Source: Mya arenaria
Taxonomy: Eukaryota; Mollusca; Bivalvia; Myida; Myidae
DNA length: 64,000 bases
Direction of reading: 5' to 3'
Assembly: GCF_026914265.1 (NCBI RefSeq)
Contig: NC_069136.1
Coordinates: 25,866,701 to 25,930,700, forward strand
This document shows, piece after piece, positions 29,798 to 42,026 of the stretch. The position numbers and the translations under genes were made by a program. Below the pieces are notes generated by a model. It saw nothing but the letters and a program-made list of their open reading frames with translations, was not told the origin of the DNA and searched no databases. How positions within the stretch are numbered: position 1 is the first letter of the stretch; each line of letters opens with the position of its first letter.

Positions 29798-32700
29798 GTG
29801 ATGATTCCTATAGCATTGGAAGTTTGGCTGCAGTGTTAGAAATTGAGATTTTCAAGTACAAGCTGAAATTTTAGTGCAATATATTCTTATGGTACCAAAA
29901 CTACTGGCAACAGAATACTAGCCCAGCACTTGCTTGATTCATAGGGTGGTTTTAATTTTTCTATATGTTAAGTAGCTTTCTAGTACTTCAACTGGAGTGT
30001 TCCTTTCGGAATAGTTTTAATTTTGATAAGTTGTTAATTTGAAAGTATTATCTTTTAGCCCTGTATAGACAGGTGATTATGTGTCCAAAAACTTTGCTGG
30101 GATCAGGTACAGAGAGGCAGGAACTGCAGACAAACCAGAGTAACAGCCTGCTCATAAGAAGTATCAAAGCTGTTATAAAGTCAAAATATTTTGTGTGATT
30201 TACATTCAAGGCCAGTGATGATGTGTCCAAGAACCTTGCCCAGATCAAGACAGTTTTGTATGGTACTGAGAGTCAGGAGCCGCAGTCCGACCAGGTCGCG
30301 CAGCTCGCTCATGAGATGTATGACAACAACATGCTCTACATGCTTGTACAGAACCTTGCCAAGATTGACTTTGAGGTATGTAGTGAAGAATTAAAGATGT
30401 GTATTACAAGGTATTCATGCATTGCTTGCATTTGGCATTTCCTGGCAAAATGACCCGGTTCATGGAACACACCTGACCCACAGGCTAAGTCTTTTTTAAT
30501 TTGAGTGTGCTAAGTATATTTTTGCCTAATTTTTATTTTGACAAAGAATATAAACGATGGTGCTATGTGTTAGATTTATTGTCACACCTGATGATGAGAA
30601 TAGAAATCTTTTGAATTGTCTTTATATTATGAATCACCTAGAACGCCAAACTCCCTCTTTTTATTGTCTGTTTTAGAAAATAGGAATCGGCTGATGTAAC
30701 ATATCATGACAATGAATGTGACCAGACTCAGAATATTTCATCTTGTAATATTCCGATAATTGTCAGTAACTAAATTGCATAGAGCTTAGTTAAATGATAA
30801 ATGAGTATGTATTTTTGTATGATAGGATTAAAATCTTATACCAAGTTCCTGCAAATCATGCCCATGCCTGGGTCAGGAGACTGAGTGGGCACTGCCTGAT
30901 GGCTCAAATTATTTTTAAAAGTCTGATCAAGAAAATATTTTTTTTGTTTCATACTAAAATGCATCAGTCTAAGGTACCAGTATCTATTATTTAGCATTGA
31001 TCAGCTCGAGGTCCTCTACCAAACTTGTTCAGATGAAAGTGTTCCCTGCGTGTCTTGTTCATCTTTTTAATAAAATCAGCTCTTGCCAGGGCTTCCATTA
31101 AGAATTTAAAAATAGTTAGTATGAAGTTCTGTGCCATCAGTTCTGGAAGTTTGCCTCCCAAACATGGAACTTTAATTCTGTGGAACTCTTACAAGTTCTC
31201 AATTATAATGTAACTATTTCGATAAAATTTGAAATAATTGACAACTTAACATACCAGCCCCTCAATGATGTGTACACAAACAGTTTGTTTAAATTGACTT
31301 ATTGAAAATGTGGCCTTGAATATGAATTTGAATTTTTTAACATCTGAAAGTTTCTAATATACATCCAAACTCCATTTAACCTAACCCCAATTCTTGTTGT
31401 GGGTTATTCGTATGATTGACTTTATGTGTTTTTTATTCAGGGAAGGAAGGATGTAGCGCAGATCTTTAACAACCTGCTGAGAAGGCAGATTGGTACTCGT
31501 GCACCGACAGTGGAGTACCTGGTCTCCAAGAAGGAGATCGTTCTGGAACTCATGAAGGGGTACAGTGATCCATTGTTATCTATTTAAGGAGTAAATTTTG
31601 GGATTGATGTCATTATTATGGTATGAACACAGTTGGGCTGGTTAAAAATGTGGAGTCCAAAGGACTCTTCGCATACCAGCCCAACTACATTCGTATCCCG
31701 ATAATAACATCACGCAATTCATTACTTATATTTACTCCCAATAGTTTATAATTTTATTCAAGAAATTTTAAAAGGATATTTCATTTCTTTTAAGAAAACT
31801 TTACAGTAGTTCTTTCTCACCCATTCTGTAAATAGAACAACCCGACTGTAACTGGAAACAGTTTATCAAATTATATCACAATGACGCTGGAAAAATCAAT
31901 CACTTCAGATCACTTTAAAATGTAAAATTGAAACACTAATGACAACAATTTATTTTACTTATCATAACTTTACACTTTCTAACATGTTGATTTAAGATTT
32001 CAGGGCCTGCTTCAATACAAACAGTAACAAGATTAACAATTTTTAATTTACATGTACCCCGGTATATTGTTATGTGATATTTGCAATTGCCAAAAGGTAG
32101 TTCATTTAAGGAATGGAAGTTGAGGAGTAAATATAGTTGTATAAAAGTACATTCTTCACTTTCAAGTGTCACACATTGAAATGTTTTCTTTTATTACTGC
32201 GTTTTAGTGTTTTATGACTGATTCTTGAGTTCTGATTGTTCTAATGGAATATGTGGTATAAGTCAAGAATCAAATGAATATAATCGTATTTACACTGTAG
32301 AGTTTTGTCCATGTTGCCGTGCCAGCATCCGTGCCATGCTGGCAAATATGCCATCCTGCCCTCTCATCTTGGCCTCTGCGCTTAGCACCTTAAATGTCAT
32401 GTTCACTTGACAGCTATTCATGTTATCATGTTTATGATAAAAGTTTGTACATGTTATTTAATTTATAATATATCAGTATTTTCCTGATGTCTACAATGTC
32501 AGAAAATGACAAGCTCAGGGAGACTGCTATATTGTCTGAATGATTTTCCGAAGCTTTTCTCATAGTTCTGTTTTGAATATCAGTAAAAACATTCATCACA
32601 TAGAGAAAAATTTAAATGTCAATTACTTCTAAAAGTTCAGCTTATTCCCAGCAGTTATAAAGCTACAGCATCAGTTGAATGTGAAATTCATACCCTATCA

Positions 32701-33887
32701 TGATCATTTTAAAATAATGTTCGCCTTGTATCAAAGCTATTCTGATTGTTTCTAATGTTTAGCTGTTTTATAGAAGAAAACAACAATTTAAACTTCATAA
32801 TTCCTTGAGTACACACTTAATACAAGTAGTGGCTATTTTAAATGAAGTGTATGCATTAAAGTACAATGTAAGTCTTGAGAGCACTTTATACATGTATATG
32901 CATTTCCACATTTCTGACCAATAATCTATCTAATTCATAGCGCACAATGGTTTCCAAGTTTATAGTGTGTATAGTTAGCATGTGAATGTCATGTGATTAG
33001 TGCAGATATATAAATCAACGCTTTTTTTAATGAACTGGGATTTAAATGGTGGACAGACGCAGTAAAAACATCTGTTAGTAAGATTCAATGCATTGTACAC
33101 AACGATATCAATTTTATGCGAGTTTTTGACATATTTTTTTCTTGCAATTGTTTTATCTGGTGTCTAATCCCTTTAAGAGCGCTTTATATATGCTTTTTCA
33201 CATAATGTCTTATCAATACTCCGTCTAATTCATGGACTTAAGCTGTATGTAGTGTTAAAGCCATGTTTAAAAAGGGCATAGTTTTGCATTAAAGGAACTG
33301 TGTGTTAAGGTTGAAAGAGCAGCTTAAATAATCGCTTACGTAACATTATTTTTTTGTACACGCCAGGTCATTGCCCTAAACTTTGGTTTTCTTGCTTGGT
33401 GAGTGTTGCCATTACGAGCAGCTTACATTGTCTATCATGTAACATAGATTTTAATTAGAATATTTTTTGTAAAGGTATGAGAGCCAGGAGATCGCCCTCA
33501 ACTGTGGCATGATGCTTCGTGAATGTTGCCGTTACGAGCAACTCGCAAAGATCATGTTGCATGATGAACAGTTTTTCAACTTCTTCACATACGTCGAGGT
33601 CTCCACATTTGATGTGGCTTCAGATGCTTTCTCCACTTTCAAAGTAAGTATTGTTTGATTATGTTAACTATTATGGTGAATCAACACTCAGGTGCTCAGT
33701 AACTTGCCTTCAAAAATGTGACTGAAACCCTAACTAAAAGATTAACATATTTCATACAATTCTCCAGTTAGCCCGTTTTTTCAGGGTGGTCTGGCCATGC
33801 CCCTTTTTTACCGCCCTCCCCCTTTTGGGGTAGTGCCTTTTTCACAATTGCTATATTACTATCCTGTTAGTGCCTTTTTTATTACTG

Positions 33888-33959
<72 letters not shown>

Positions 33960-36952
33960 ACAAGCATGTAATCCTCTGTCATAATTGAGACATATTGCGC
34001 AATTCTCATGATATTTTTTCCAGCTAGGTGTTTTGAGCACCTGCCAAGACATAATTGCATTCATTTACATATTAAAGAAGTTTGGTTTGGTTTGGTTAAA
34101 ATTAGTCAAATGTTAAACTAATAAAAGCAAACTAAATACAAAGATAATGGAAGAAACCATTTTAAAAGTTGATAAGAAAAACATATTTTATATAAATTAT
34201 CCTTTTTCCCATCTTTTCAGGAGTTGCTTACCAAGCACAAGATGTTGGCAGCCACTTTCTTGGAACAGAACTACGACAGAGTGTTCGAGCCATATCAGCA
34301 TCTCCTTAACTCTGAGAACTACGTCACACGGAGACAAGCTCTTAAGGTATGGTTGGGAAAGAATGATTGTAAGAATATGTTAACAGATCTATGCGAGGCA
34401 ACAAAAGCAAAAAGGCACAAAATACACATACTGCGAATGAGCCAAGAATATCTATCATTTATGCATGTTCAATGCGATTTGACAATTTTTATGCGAGAAA
34501 TCACGAAAATCATTTACTAGAATTATCCCTGGGGTGACCTTATGGTTAAAAAGTGGTTACTGCTCAATAAATGAAGAACACTTGGGCCCAGAAACTTCAT
34601 ACTTGGTATCCAAGTTGGTTTGACATGATTAGTAGATGACGTCTTTCGATTTTGAGATCAGCAGATCAAGGTCACAGTGACCTTAAGGTGAAAAACAATT
34701 TAGGATCCCTGTTCTTTCATGCAGTAGATGTTCACTTTTGAATATGGGTGAATAGGCCAAACTTCAAGGTCACTGTAATTGCCTGTCCCAAAGTACAAAT
34801 CTCATGTCCATCATTGATAATTTCTCAGCTACGACCACACAATGGGGGAGACAAGCACTTTTTCAAAAAGAGACGTCTCTAGTTTTCTTTTGACTTCATC
34901 AGCCACCATTTTACTTTGACGTGATTATTTTAACCCTTTTCTTCATAGAAAAACATTTTTACTTCTCTATCCATAGCCTCATAGATGCAACTTTATACCC
35001 TAAAGTTATATAACAAGGGGATTAACTAGGGGTGGCTGATGAGGTCACTTCTCTATGAAGGAAAGGGTTAACAGTCTATTCAGTTTAAATGTAGTTTAAC
35101 AGTTTCTTGTGGTTATATAAATAAGTGTTTTTCTTAGTACTTACTCGTACATTAATGATTATTTAATCATTTATTTATTATTTGTATTTCCATTAGCTAC
35201 TTGGAGAGTTGTTACTAGACCGTCACAACTTCACGATCATGACCCGCTACATTAGCAACCCGGATAACCTCAAGATGATGATGAACATGCTTCGAGAAAA
35301 GAGTCGTAACATACAGTTTGAGGCCTTCCATGTCTTCAAGGTAGGGATTTGGTCTTCATTGTCTGTAGGTGATTGTTTTTTTATTAATTTTTGGTTGTGT
35401 CTAGTCACCGAAATAAGAATTGGATGAAAAAGCCTAAAAATAGTGCTTGGCACCAGTTGTTTTTAAACAAGCCCTGCTATTTAAAATCAATGCAGGGCTT
35501 GTGGGCATGTGCTAATTTAAGCTTAACAAATTGACAAGAAGAGATGAGTGAAGTTGGCAGTGATCTTGTTTGGGAAAAGTACTAACTATCTTTTTGGGGG
35601 TTATTTTAGTGTATATGAGTTCGGAATTTATGAAAAATTGGCAGACATGTGTTGGCTTTCTTTATTTTTTGAAGAAAAAACTGTCTGTGTTGTCGCTGTT
35701 GTTGTTGAGCAAAAAAAATAACCTGGGCCATAACTTGAAAACTGTCTAGTAATGCACCAGTCAATTGTAACCACCTTACCTTCCAAGTGGCTCCGCAGTG
35801 CCTGGTGAATGTGTTGGTTTTGTCTTCGCGCCAAATCTAGTGGGGAATGGTCCTTTCCTATGGTCACTGGGGTGTGGGGCATTTGGCAGCGATTTAACTA
35901 GCAGTTCATCTCCGCAGGCGGGGATTTTACTCAGGCTTGGCAGGACCGAAAGTCAAAGTCCCCGCTATTCCCCGGACCTTTGGGAGCCGTGGTTACAATT
36001 GACTGGTGCATTAATACAATGAATATTAGTAAATATGGTGCCAGAGACATTACACACTAGTATAGGCCCATTACTCTTATATCAATAATTATTGAGAACT
36101 GCCTTTTTCTGAACTGTTTAAAAAAAACAACGCCAACAGACAAGTGTTGACATTCCCTCTGCGGCCTTTGTTTTGATTAATTAATATATTATTTATCCAA
36201 ATGTCCACAAAACTTTGTAGTACTTTGGAAGAGACAAATGTGTGAATAAAGCATATGGACTGCTTTTTTACTGTTATTTCTTAGTTCTAACAATATATTT
36301 GGGCTCACTTAATGTTGCAGTTTTGAATCCGTTCAACAGTATTAAACCATGTATTTAATCAGTATTTACCTATGTATTAACTGGCTATTTTTAAACCTCT
36401 TTGCAGTAGCCAATACTCGACTACTTTCCTAAGGGCCAAACCCTGTTTTCCCCAAAATAGCCTCTGAAATTCCCCATTGTCACTTTTTTTACATAATGAG
36501 AATTTCAGAATTTTTGTGTTTTAAATTTACTGCTCTATTGATATTTGAATCCTTTTGTGCCTAGAATGTTTGAAAAAGTACTTTTGAGGTATATACATGT
36601 TTTCCCCGAGCTAAAAAGAACAAAAGACATGGATATAACCTGTAGTTACATGCGTATACAATTTGTACTATGACCCAACCATTTTCATAGTCTGTTGTTT
36701 AAAAAAAAAATCAAAAAAAATCTGTACTTCTCCATGTATATAATATGTACGTACTTACAACTATTTCAGGTGTTTGTTGCCAACCCAAACAAGCCTAAGC
36801 CTATCCTGGACATTCTGCTTCGAAACAAGGACAAGCTTGTTGATTTCCTCACCAAATTTCACACTGATCGATCAGACGATGAACAATTCAATGACGAAAA
36901 AGCATATCTTATAAAGCAAATCAAGGAATTAAAATCGACCGATGAGACGTAA
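29624..36952 (+). CDS. CAB39: CAB39 / MO25 calcium-binding protein 39 (7 coding exons, 339 aa)
   Basis: Coding exons are 29684-29797, 30211-30375, 31441-31559, 33475-33643, 34221-34346, 35197-35340 and 36770-36952; they sum to 1020 nt without a frame break. The start at 29684 gives [13 protein letters not shown], matching the family N-terminus, and an acceptor before 29624 marks 60 nt of 5' UTR. The protein is close to the 341-aa human form along its whole length, with [59 protein letters not shown] and [11 protein letters not shown]. The family is all-helical (armadillo-like). MO25 binds the pseudokinase STRAD and activates LKB1, and also scaffolds STE20/GCK kinases, in the cytoplasm. Exons 2 and 4 each have a decayed copy just upstream. 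The 3' UTR end is not resolved; AATAAA occurs at 37749 and 37893. Confidence 0.97.
30073..30164 (+). pseudogene. Decayed duplicate of CAB39 exon 2
   Basis: This intron-1 stretch aligns to exon 2 from 30215 to 30321: gtgattatgtgtccaaaaac against gtgatgatgtgtccaagaac, then ggtacagagaggcaggaact against ggtactgagagtcaggagcc, then ctcataagaagtat against ctcatgagatgtat. About 15 bases are lost in total, the frame shifts and a TAA interrupts it. An AG precedes the copy. It cannot encode the MO25 segment. Confidence 0.82.
30211..30375 (+). CDS. CAB39: CAB39 coding exon 2
   Basis: Acceptor tacattcaag; reads [18 protein letters not shown] and onward to [11 protein letters not shown] (residues 39-93); donor GTATGT. 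Phase 0 at both ends. Confidence 0.96.
31441..31559 (+). CDS. CAB39: CAB39 coding exon 3
   Basis: Acceptor ttttattcag; encodes residues 94-132 plus two bases, with [20 protein letters not shown]. The donor is GTACAG, phase 2. Confidence 0.96.
31588..31739. mobile_element. Palindromic 150-bp hairpin element in CAB39 intron 3
   Basis: The two arms are imperfect inverted repeats over almost the whole length: ggagtaaa...tttactcc at the ends, gttgggctggt against accagcccaac in the middle, and gagtcc aaa ggactc at the tip. It is foldback-MITE-like, with no target duplication identified. Confidence 0.78.
33362..33445 (+). pseudogene. Decayed duplicate of CAB39 exon 4
   Basis: Aligns to exon 4 from 33483: gccaggtcattgccctaaac against gccaggagatcgccctcaac, then gagtgttgccattacgagca against gaatgttgccgttacgagca. 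A one-base insertion shifts the frame and a TGA follows. It starts 113 bp before the true exon. Confidence 0.85.
33475..33643 (+). CDS. CAB39: CAB39 coding exon 4
   Basis: Acceptor tttgtaaag; encodes residues 133-189, with [17 protein letters not shown] and [14 protein letters not shown]. The donor is GTAAGT, phase 0. Confidence 0.96.
33891..33960. repeat. (ATC)n microsatellite, about 23 units
   Basis: An uninterrupted run of atc/cat triplets in CAB39 intron 4. It is the complement of the GAT runs found elsewhere in the window. Confidence 0.97.
34221..34346 (+). CDS. CAB39: CAB39 coding exon 5
   Basis: Acceptor atcttttcag; encodes residues 190-231 ([20 protein letters not shown] to RRQALK); donor GTATGG. 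Phase 0 at both ends. Confidence 0.96.
35197..35340 (+). CDS. CAB39: CAB39 coding exon 6
   Basis: Acceptor ttccattag; encodes residues 232-279 ([20 protein letters not shown] to FEAFHVFK); donor GTAGGG. Phase 0 at both ends. Confidence 0.96.
35753..36010. mobile_element. TIR element, 258 bp, in CAB39 intron 6
   Basis: tgcaccagtcaattgtaacc at the left end is matched by its perfect inverse, ggttacaattgactggtgca, at the right end. Flanks read taa and tta. The interior is G/C-richer than its surroundings and non-coding. Confidence 0.82.
36450..36620. repeat. Dispersed repeat, copy 1
   Basis: ccccaaaatagcctctgaaa followed by ttcccca...ataatgagaatttca recurs at 62504-62680 in the same orientation with moderate divergence. 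Family unknown. Confidence 0.65.
36770..36952 (+). CDS. CAB39: CAB39 coding exon 7 (C-terminus)
   Basis: Acceptor aactatttcag; encodes residues 280-339 ([20 protein letters not shown] to [10 protein letters not shown]) and TAA. The C-terminus is two residues shorter than the human form. Confidence 0.96.
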   Translation: MFVANPNKPKPILDILLRNKDKLVDFLTKFHTDRSDDEQFNDEKAYLIKQIKELKSTDET

Positions 36953-37451
36953 CAACGAATGAAGCATAGACGATTTATATGTGAACTTTTCTCGGACTTA
37001 ATTCTTCATCATAGAATAACATTGTGATAACGTCAAGACTGCACGGAGTGATTGTTGCAAGCTGATTGTGTTCCTTTGCTCCCAAACTCGGCTGTTTTTG
37101 TTTTGTTCGGGATTTAATCGATTTGTACATTTCTTATGGTACTTCCAATATGTAGCGCTTACTTAAATATTTCATGAGCATCAGACAACAGTGAATTAAG
37201 TAAAGCTTACTAAACATTAAAATAAGAATTATAATTTATGGATATATAATATTATAGTTCCTACACAAATTTTAGTGCAAAACAGCTAATTTAATATGAA
37301 ATACATCTAAGCTGCATCAAGCAATTTTCTGGTTGTTTGATACCAGCGATATAATTTTTTTATGATACAGAATGAAATATTTTAGTTGAAATTCTAGTAA
37401 TTTTGACTATTGGTACTCTGCCAAATATCACAAATTATGTTTTATCATTTC

Positions 37452-38030
37452 GGGCCCAATTTCTTGAAATATCTTGAATCCCTAGTGACAGGACCGGCTT
37501 AGGCTCGCTATTTAAGTTAAGGCGTAAAAAAATAAGTTTTTCTGATTTCCCGGCCTACAATTTTTATTGCCTGAAGAAATATTTGTTATCATTTGTTTGT
37601 TTTTATTTCTTTTAAAAGATGAAGTGTTTTAAGCTTTAAACAATACTAGTAATGTTAATAACGAATTGATTAGATGTTCTTAATAAGCATATAATTTATT
37701 GTTTTGGGTATTAAACTGAAAAATCTCAAGAAACAATTTGCCTAAAAAAATAAATCTGACTTACCTACCCTATTCTTTGGAGGACATGAAACCTGAAACA
37801 AGCATATATATACTTTTTTACGGCTTATTTTTTATATTCTCCTTTTGAAGAGTTTTGAAACCGTTTAAGGAAATTATTTGAAATATAATCATAATAAACT
37901 ATGTCAGTGTTTCTGTAGTTTTTCATATAAATATTGGTTTATAAATTCAAATTCTAGCAAGAAAGTTGGCTTAAATGAAAAATCAAACGTAAACTCTGTT
38001 AAGCTCAAGATATTTCGAGAAATTTGGGCT
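37452..38030. mobile_element. TIR element, family 'ggcccc-attt' (copy 2)
   Basis: Left gggcccaatttcttgaaata and the inverted right end ending tttcgagaaatttgggct match the ends of 1937-2188. At 579 bp it is longer and has no open frame. It lies just downstream of the CAB39 stop, possibly inside the 3' UTR. Confidence 0.65.
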
Positions 38031-41000
38031 TGGACAAGTCCCTGAAATTATGCATACATTTATTATCTAGCATACATGTATATATTTAATTGGTCACACA
38101 GACATGTATAGAACACGGTTCAATGATTATTAATATTATCATGGTTTAAAGTTTATTATTATTTTATACCCAGATTTGTGTTTGTAATTTGTTAAGACTA
38201 GCATTTTGCCTTTATGTACAAAATAATTGTTAATGTAATGACTATTGAAGGTATTCGATCTAATCCTTGCTCGTCTGGTTCCCCCATCATATAAAGGTCT
38301 CATATCAAAATCATTCTGCATGTTAAGGTGGTGTATAAAATATGATTAAAATATTACAAACTGGATTTTTTCTCACTAAAAGATATAAAAATGGACTGAT
38401 TACAATAAAAATATAGAGCGGAAGTATAAACATAGACATGTCAACCTTGTTTTATCTTCATGGTAAAAGTTTTGCTTGTTGCGATGTCATACGTGAGACT
38501 TTTAACAAATACCAAGGGGTTCTGATTTACAGCAAAGCAACCACATGTTGCTCATTTATCATTTCTTTGGCTACAGCATTTGATTATTGCTTGACAAATA
38601 ATTAAAATCATTTTTATTCCGAAATAATGTGTGTTATTTGTAATGAAAATAATGCCATTTAATTCACAAATTCCCAATCAGCAATCAGTTTTTTTCAAAT
38701 GATAGCATTATAACATAAGGAAAAACAGACACATCAAAAATTAACATTACTATCAATACTATGTAAAGCTTGTGTAAATTTGATCAGAATGGCTTGACCG
38801 ATTATTTTTGATGGTCGATTATAACTTTGGACCAATTTTTAATCTCTAATTTAGATATAAAATAACTATGGGTGAACCCAATTCCCATGTATATTGTAGA
38901 ATCTCCTTCATAGATACACATGACAGTGTGTCTGTCATGTATTTTTATTTTTGCGTTACTTTGACCTGTTGGCCTGAATTTTTGTTGTTTTAAAAAAAAA
39001 AAATCATCACCACTTTCTTCTCAATAATGCCGCAAATCAGTTTAATAAAGATAATTTTCATAACTTTTTAGTACATTTCAACATCTCAATGATGATTATT
39101 CATATATTTATGTTCATATATATAAATACCTTACTTTAAACTGTTCATTTTTCGTGCAGACAATATTTTATCTAAATAACAAAAAAAAAAGAAGCTCTTG
39201 CCTTATAGACAAAAACTATTTTTATCCACTAATCAATTATGAAAATTTGCTTTTTTCATGTTAAAAAATTAAGTTAAAGTATGTATGCATTCATTATGGG
39301 ATATCAACGATCGATCCATTTCTTTAATGAAAGTGTCAGAAGTTGGTGTCTTACGATGGTATACATAGAGAGGATAATAGTTTATTTTTTTTAATTTTAG
39401 ACATTGAAATTATGTTCAAATCTTCAACTCCCAAATTCATTTCCTCCCATTTAAAACAACTTTTCTGACTAAAAGCATGATGTTAAATTGATTGTTAAAA
39501 AAAACAGGTCATAACTAGTCATTGCGATTTTTTTGTTATTTATTCTTAAATATTTCTTGGCAACTGTATGAAAAATTAACCTATTTTCTTATTGAAGTGA
39601 AGAATAATGTATATAATTGGAACAATTTAATGTAATGACATTGATATATAAATGAACAAACAAACCGGTTATATTTTTGAAACACATGTAGTTTCATGTC
39701 TATGTTTTGGCTGCAAGTGATATATTTTAATTTGTTAATTGAGTTACTTGTGTTATATTTAATCGCATAATATCTTTGTTCTATTTTCCCTACCTTACTG
39801 ACAAATGATGAGCACCAAGATTATGTCAGTGTGAGAGGATTCTGTCCATTCAGCCTTGTTCTTTATTTTTTAGGACTTGATATTTTTAGTTTGTCTGGTT
39901 TATTGAAGAAATAACATTTAAGTAAGTGATACCATTGGTTTATAGGACTGATTAGCCGGAATAGGTCAGCATTGGCAGTGTTATGCAAAAAACTCAAACT
40001 TTGGCTATAATTCAAAAGCTGTTCTAAGATATTTTAATGAAACTTGGTAAACATGTTACCAGAGAAAATACGAACACTCTTAAGCAAGTTCCATAACTCT
40101 GACTTCAATTTTTGAGTTATATCCCTTGTTGGACTAATTTTAACTTAAAACAGACGGGCATTGGAACTCATTCTGTAGGCCTCTTGTTTCTTTTTTGTTC
40201 TAGAAGATGTATACCAAAGAAAATGAAACTTACGGGATCTTATCAAGGGTTTTATTTTTGTTCGTGTAAGGTTCTGAAAAAACTGCCTTATTGCTTAAAA
40301 AAACGTCCATTGTAAGTAATGCTCTGTTGTAGAAGTGCATATAGTTTGTTTCATAATGATCAAAGTAGTTTAGCTGAAACAACTGTAAAAACGTTGTACA
40401 TTTTTGTGTAGCCGAGATCTAACATTGTTCTGTATAATATTATTACAAGTTGATAAAGGTTGTTTTGTATTTTTTTTATACTAGCTGATGTACCCATTAA
40501 ATGTTTTAGATGTACAGTTATGGGAATTTTGAATGCCTAGTGACACAATATTATTATTTTTGAATCATTTGAAAATGTTTTATGAGAAGAGAAAAAAATT
40601 ATATAGCTAAATATTATAAACACACTCTTTTGGACTTAATTGCCGAAGCGGTTATCTTTCAAGCCAGATTTTAGTTTAAATAAATAACAAACATTTAAAC
40701 TGTACTAACTTAATGTTTAATGTATTTTCATTAATTCATTCAATCAATACCAAGATTATGATATGGGGTCACCAAGTATTTAATTTAACATGGTCGCCAA
40801 TGGCAATATTGATTTAAAATGCCATTCTTATATGTACATGAAATACCTTAATAATTACAGTTCATGGTAATGTGGTATATTATTCTGCAAAAGACCTGAC
40901 ACATTTTGGCATTTGGTCCATTTCGTGGTCAAAGTTAGCACACAGCCTTCAAGCCGCACAGGACAAACGCTTTCTGGGCTTACTCAAATTTTGAGTTTAA

Positions 41001-41789
41001 TATCACACAGCTTGTTCAAACCATAGATGGGAAGCTCTATTGTTAAAAGTCGGACCCGTTTATCCAAAGATCTTATTGCGCTTTATGCTTTATAAGCGTC
41101 AAGTTGCAGCTACTCAAATATTACTACAGTTAATATTAAAGTAGATTATCCAAACCAGCAATGCATTCATTCAGTAGGGCGAGCTTTTACCTAATGTAAG
41201 CAAATCGTCTTGTTTTGTATCCCTTTTGCAACACAGTGCATACACTGCAAGCGGGGAACCAAACAGCAAACGCGTTGAACGCATGGCTGGTTAGGAGTGT
41301 CATTGCCTGTTCAATAAAATACTAGAAAAAACATCAGGTGAGAAGAAAATTTAATACTGATGATATTCAAATGAAGTTTATTGTCTTGCAATTATAACTG
41401 TAACAATAATCCTGCCATACTTAAGTTTATAAATGAGTAATAGTAGTGGTTTCTGTTCCATGTATAAAGAATACCCCTCTGTTTGTGCTAATTTGTTTGT
41501 GATTGTGTTATGAAAGTGCTATATATTTCTGTACATACGTAACTGCCACATTATTATTGTATTCAAAGATTAAATTTATATGTACAAAATACTTACCGTA
41601 ATTACTGTAAAGTAATTCTGACAATATAATAATACTTATATTGAATAAAATCTGAGTTGCATTCTTCATTGAATACAAATTGGAGAGTGCAACACACCGT
41701 GAACAACTAATATTTTTTGCTTGTTTGTATATTCCATTAAAGAAATAGTTTTTGTCTGACAGCTTTAGGTAAACTTAACTTTCCAGGAT

Positions 41790-42026
41790 CCATAGTTACG
41801 AACAATCTTAAGTCTGAGTTCAGACTCATGTGGCAAAATTTCTACTCATAAATTAATTCAAACTTTTTTTCTACTTGAGTATTGAAGATGAAAATTGCTG
41901 GTTTTATAACTATTTGAATCCTTCATATTTCTTTTTTTGTAAAACTAGTGGGTTAAAGATGATTCTTTGTAATTTTTCTGAGTCTGAGTCTAGACTTGGA
42001 CTTGAGACTGTTAATAATCATGGCTG
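41790..42026. mobile_element. TIR element, family 'acagtctcaagtctgag' (copy 2)
   Basis: The left end reads ccatagttacgaac then aatcttaagtctgag; the right end reads gacttgagactgttaa then taatcatgg and inverts to the left end. Related to 17948-18205. Confidence 0.65.
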
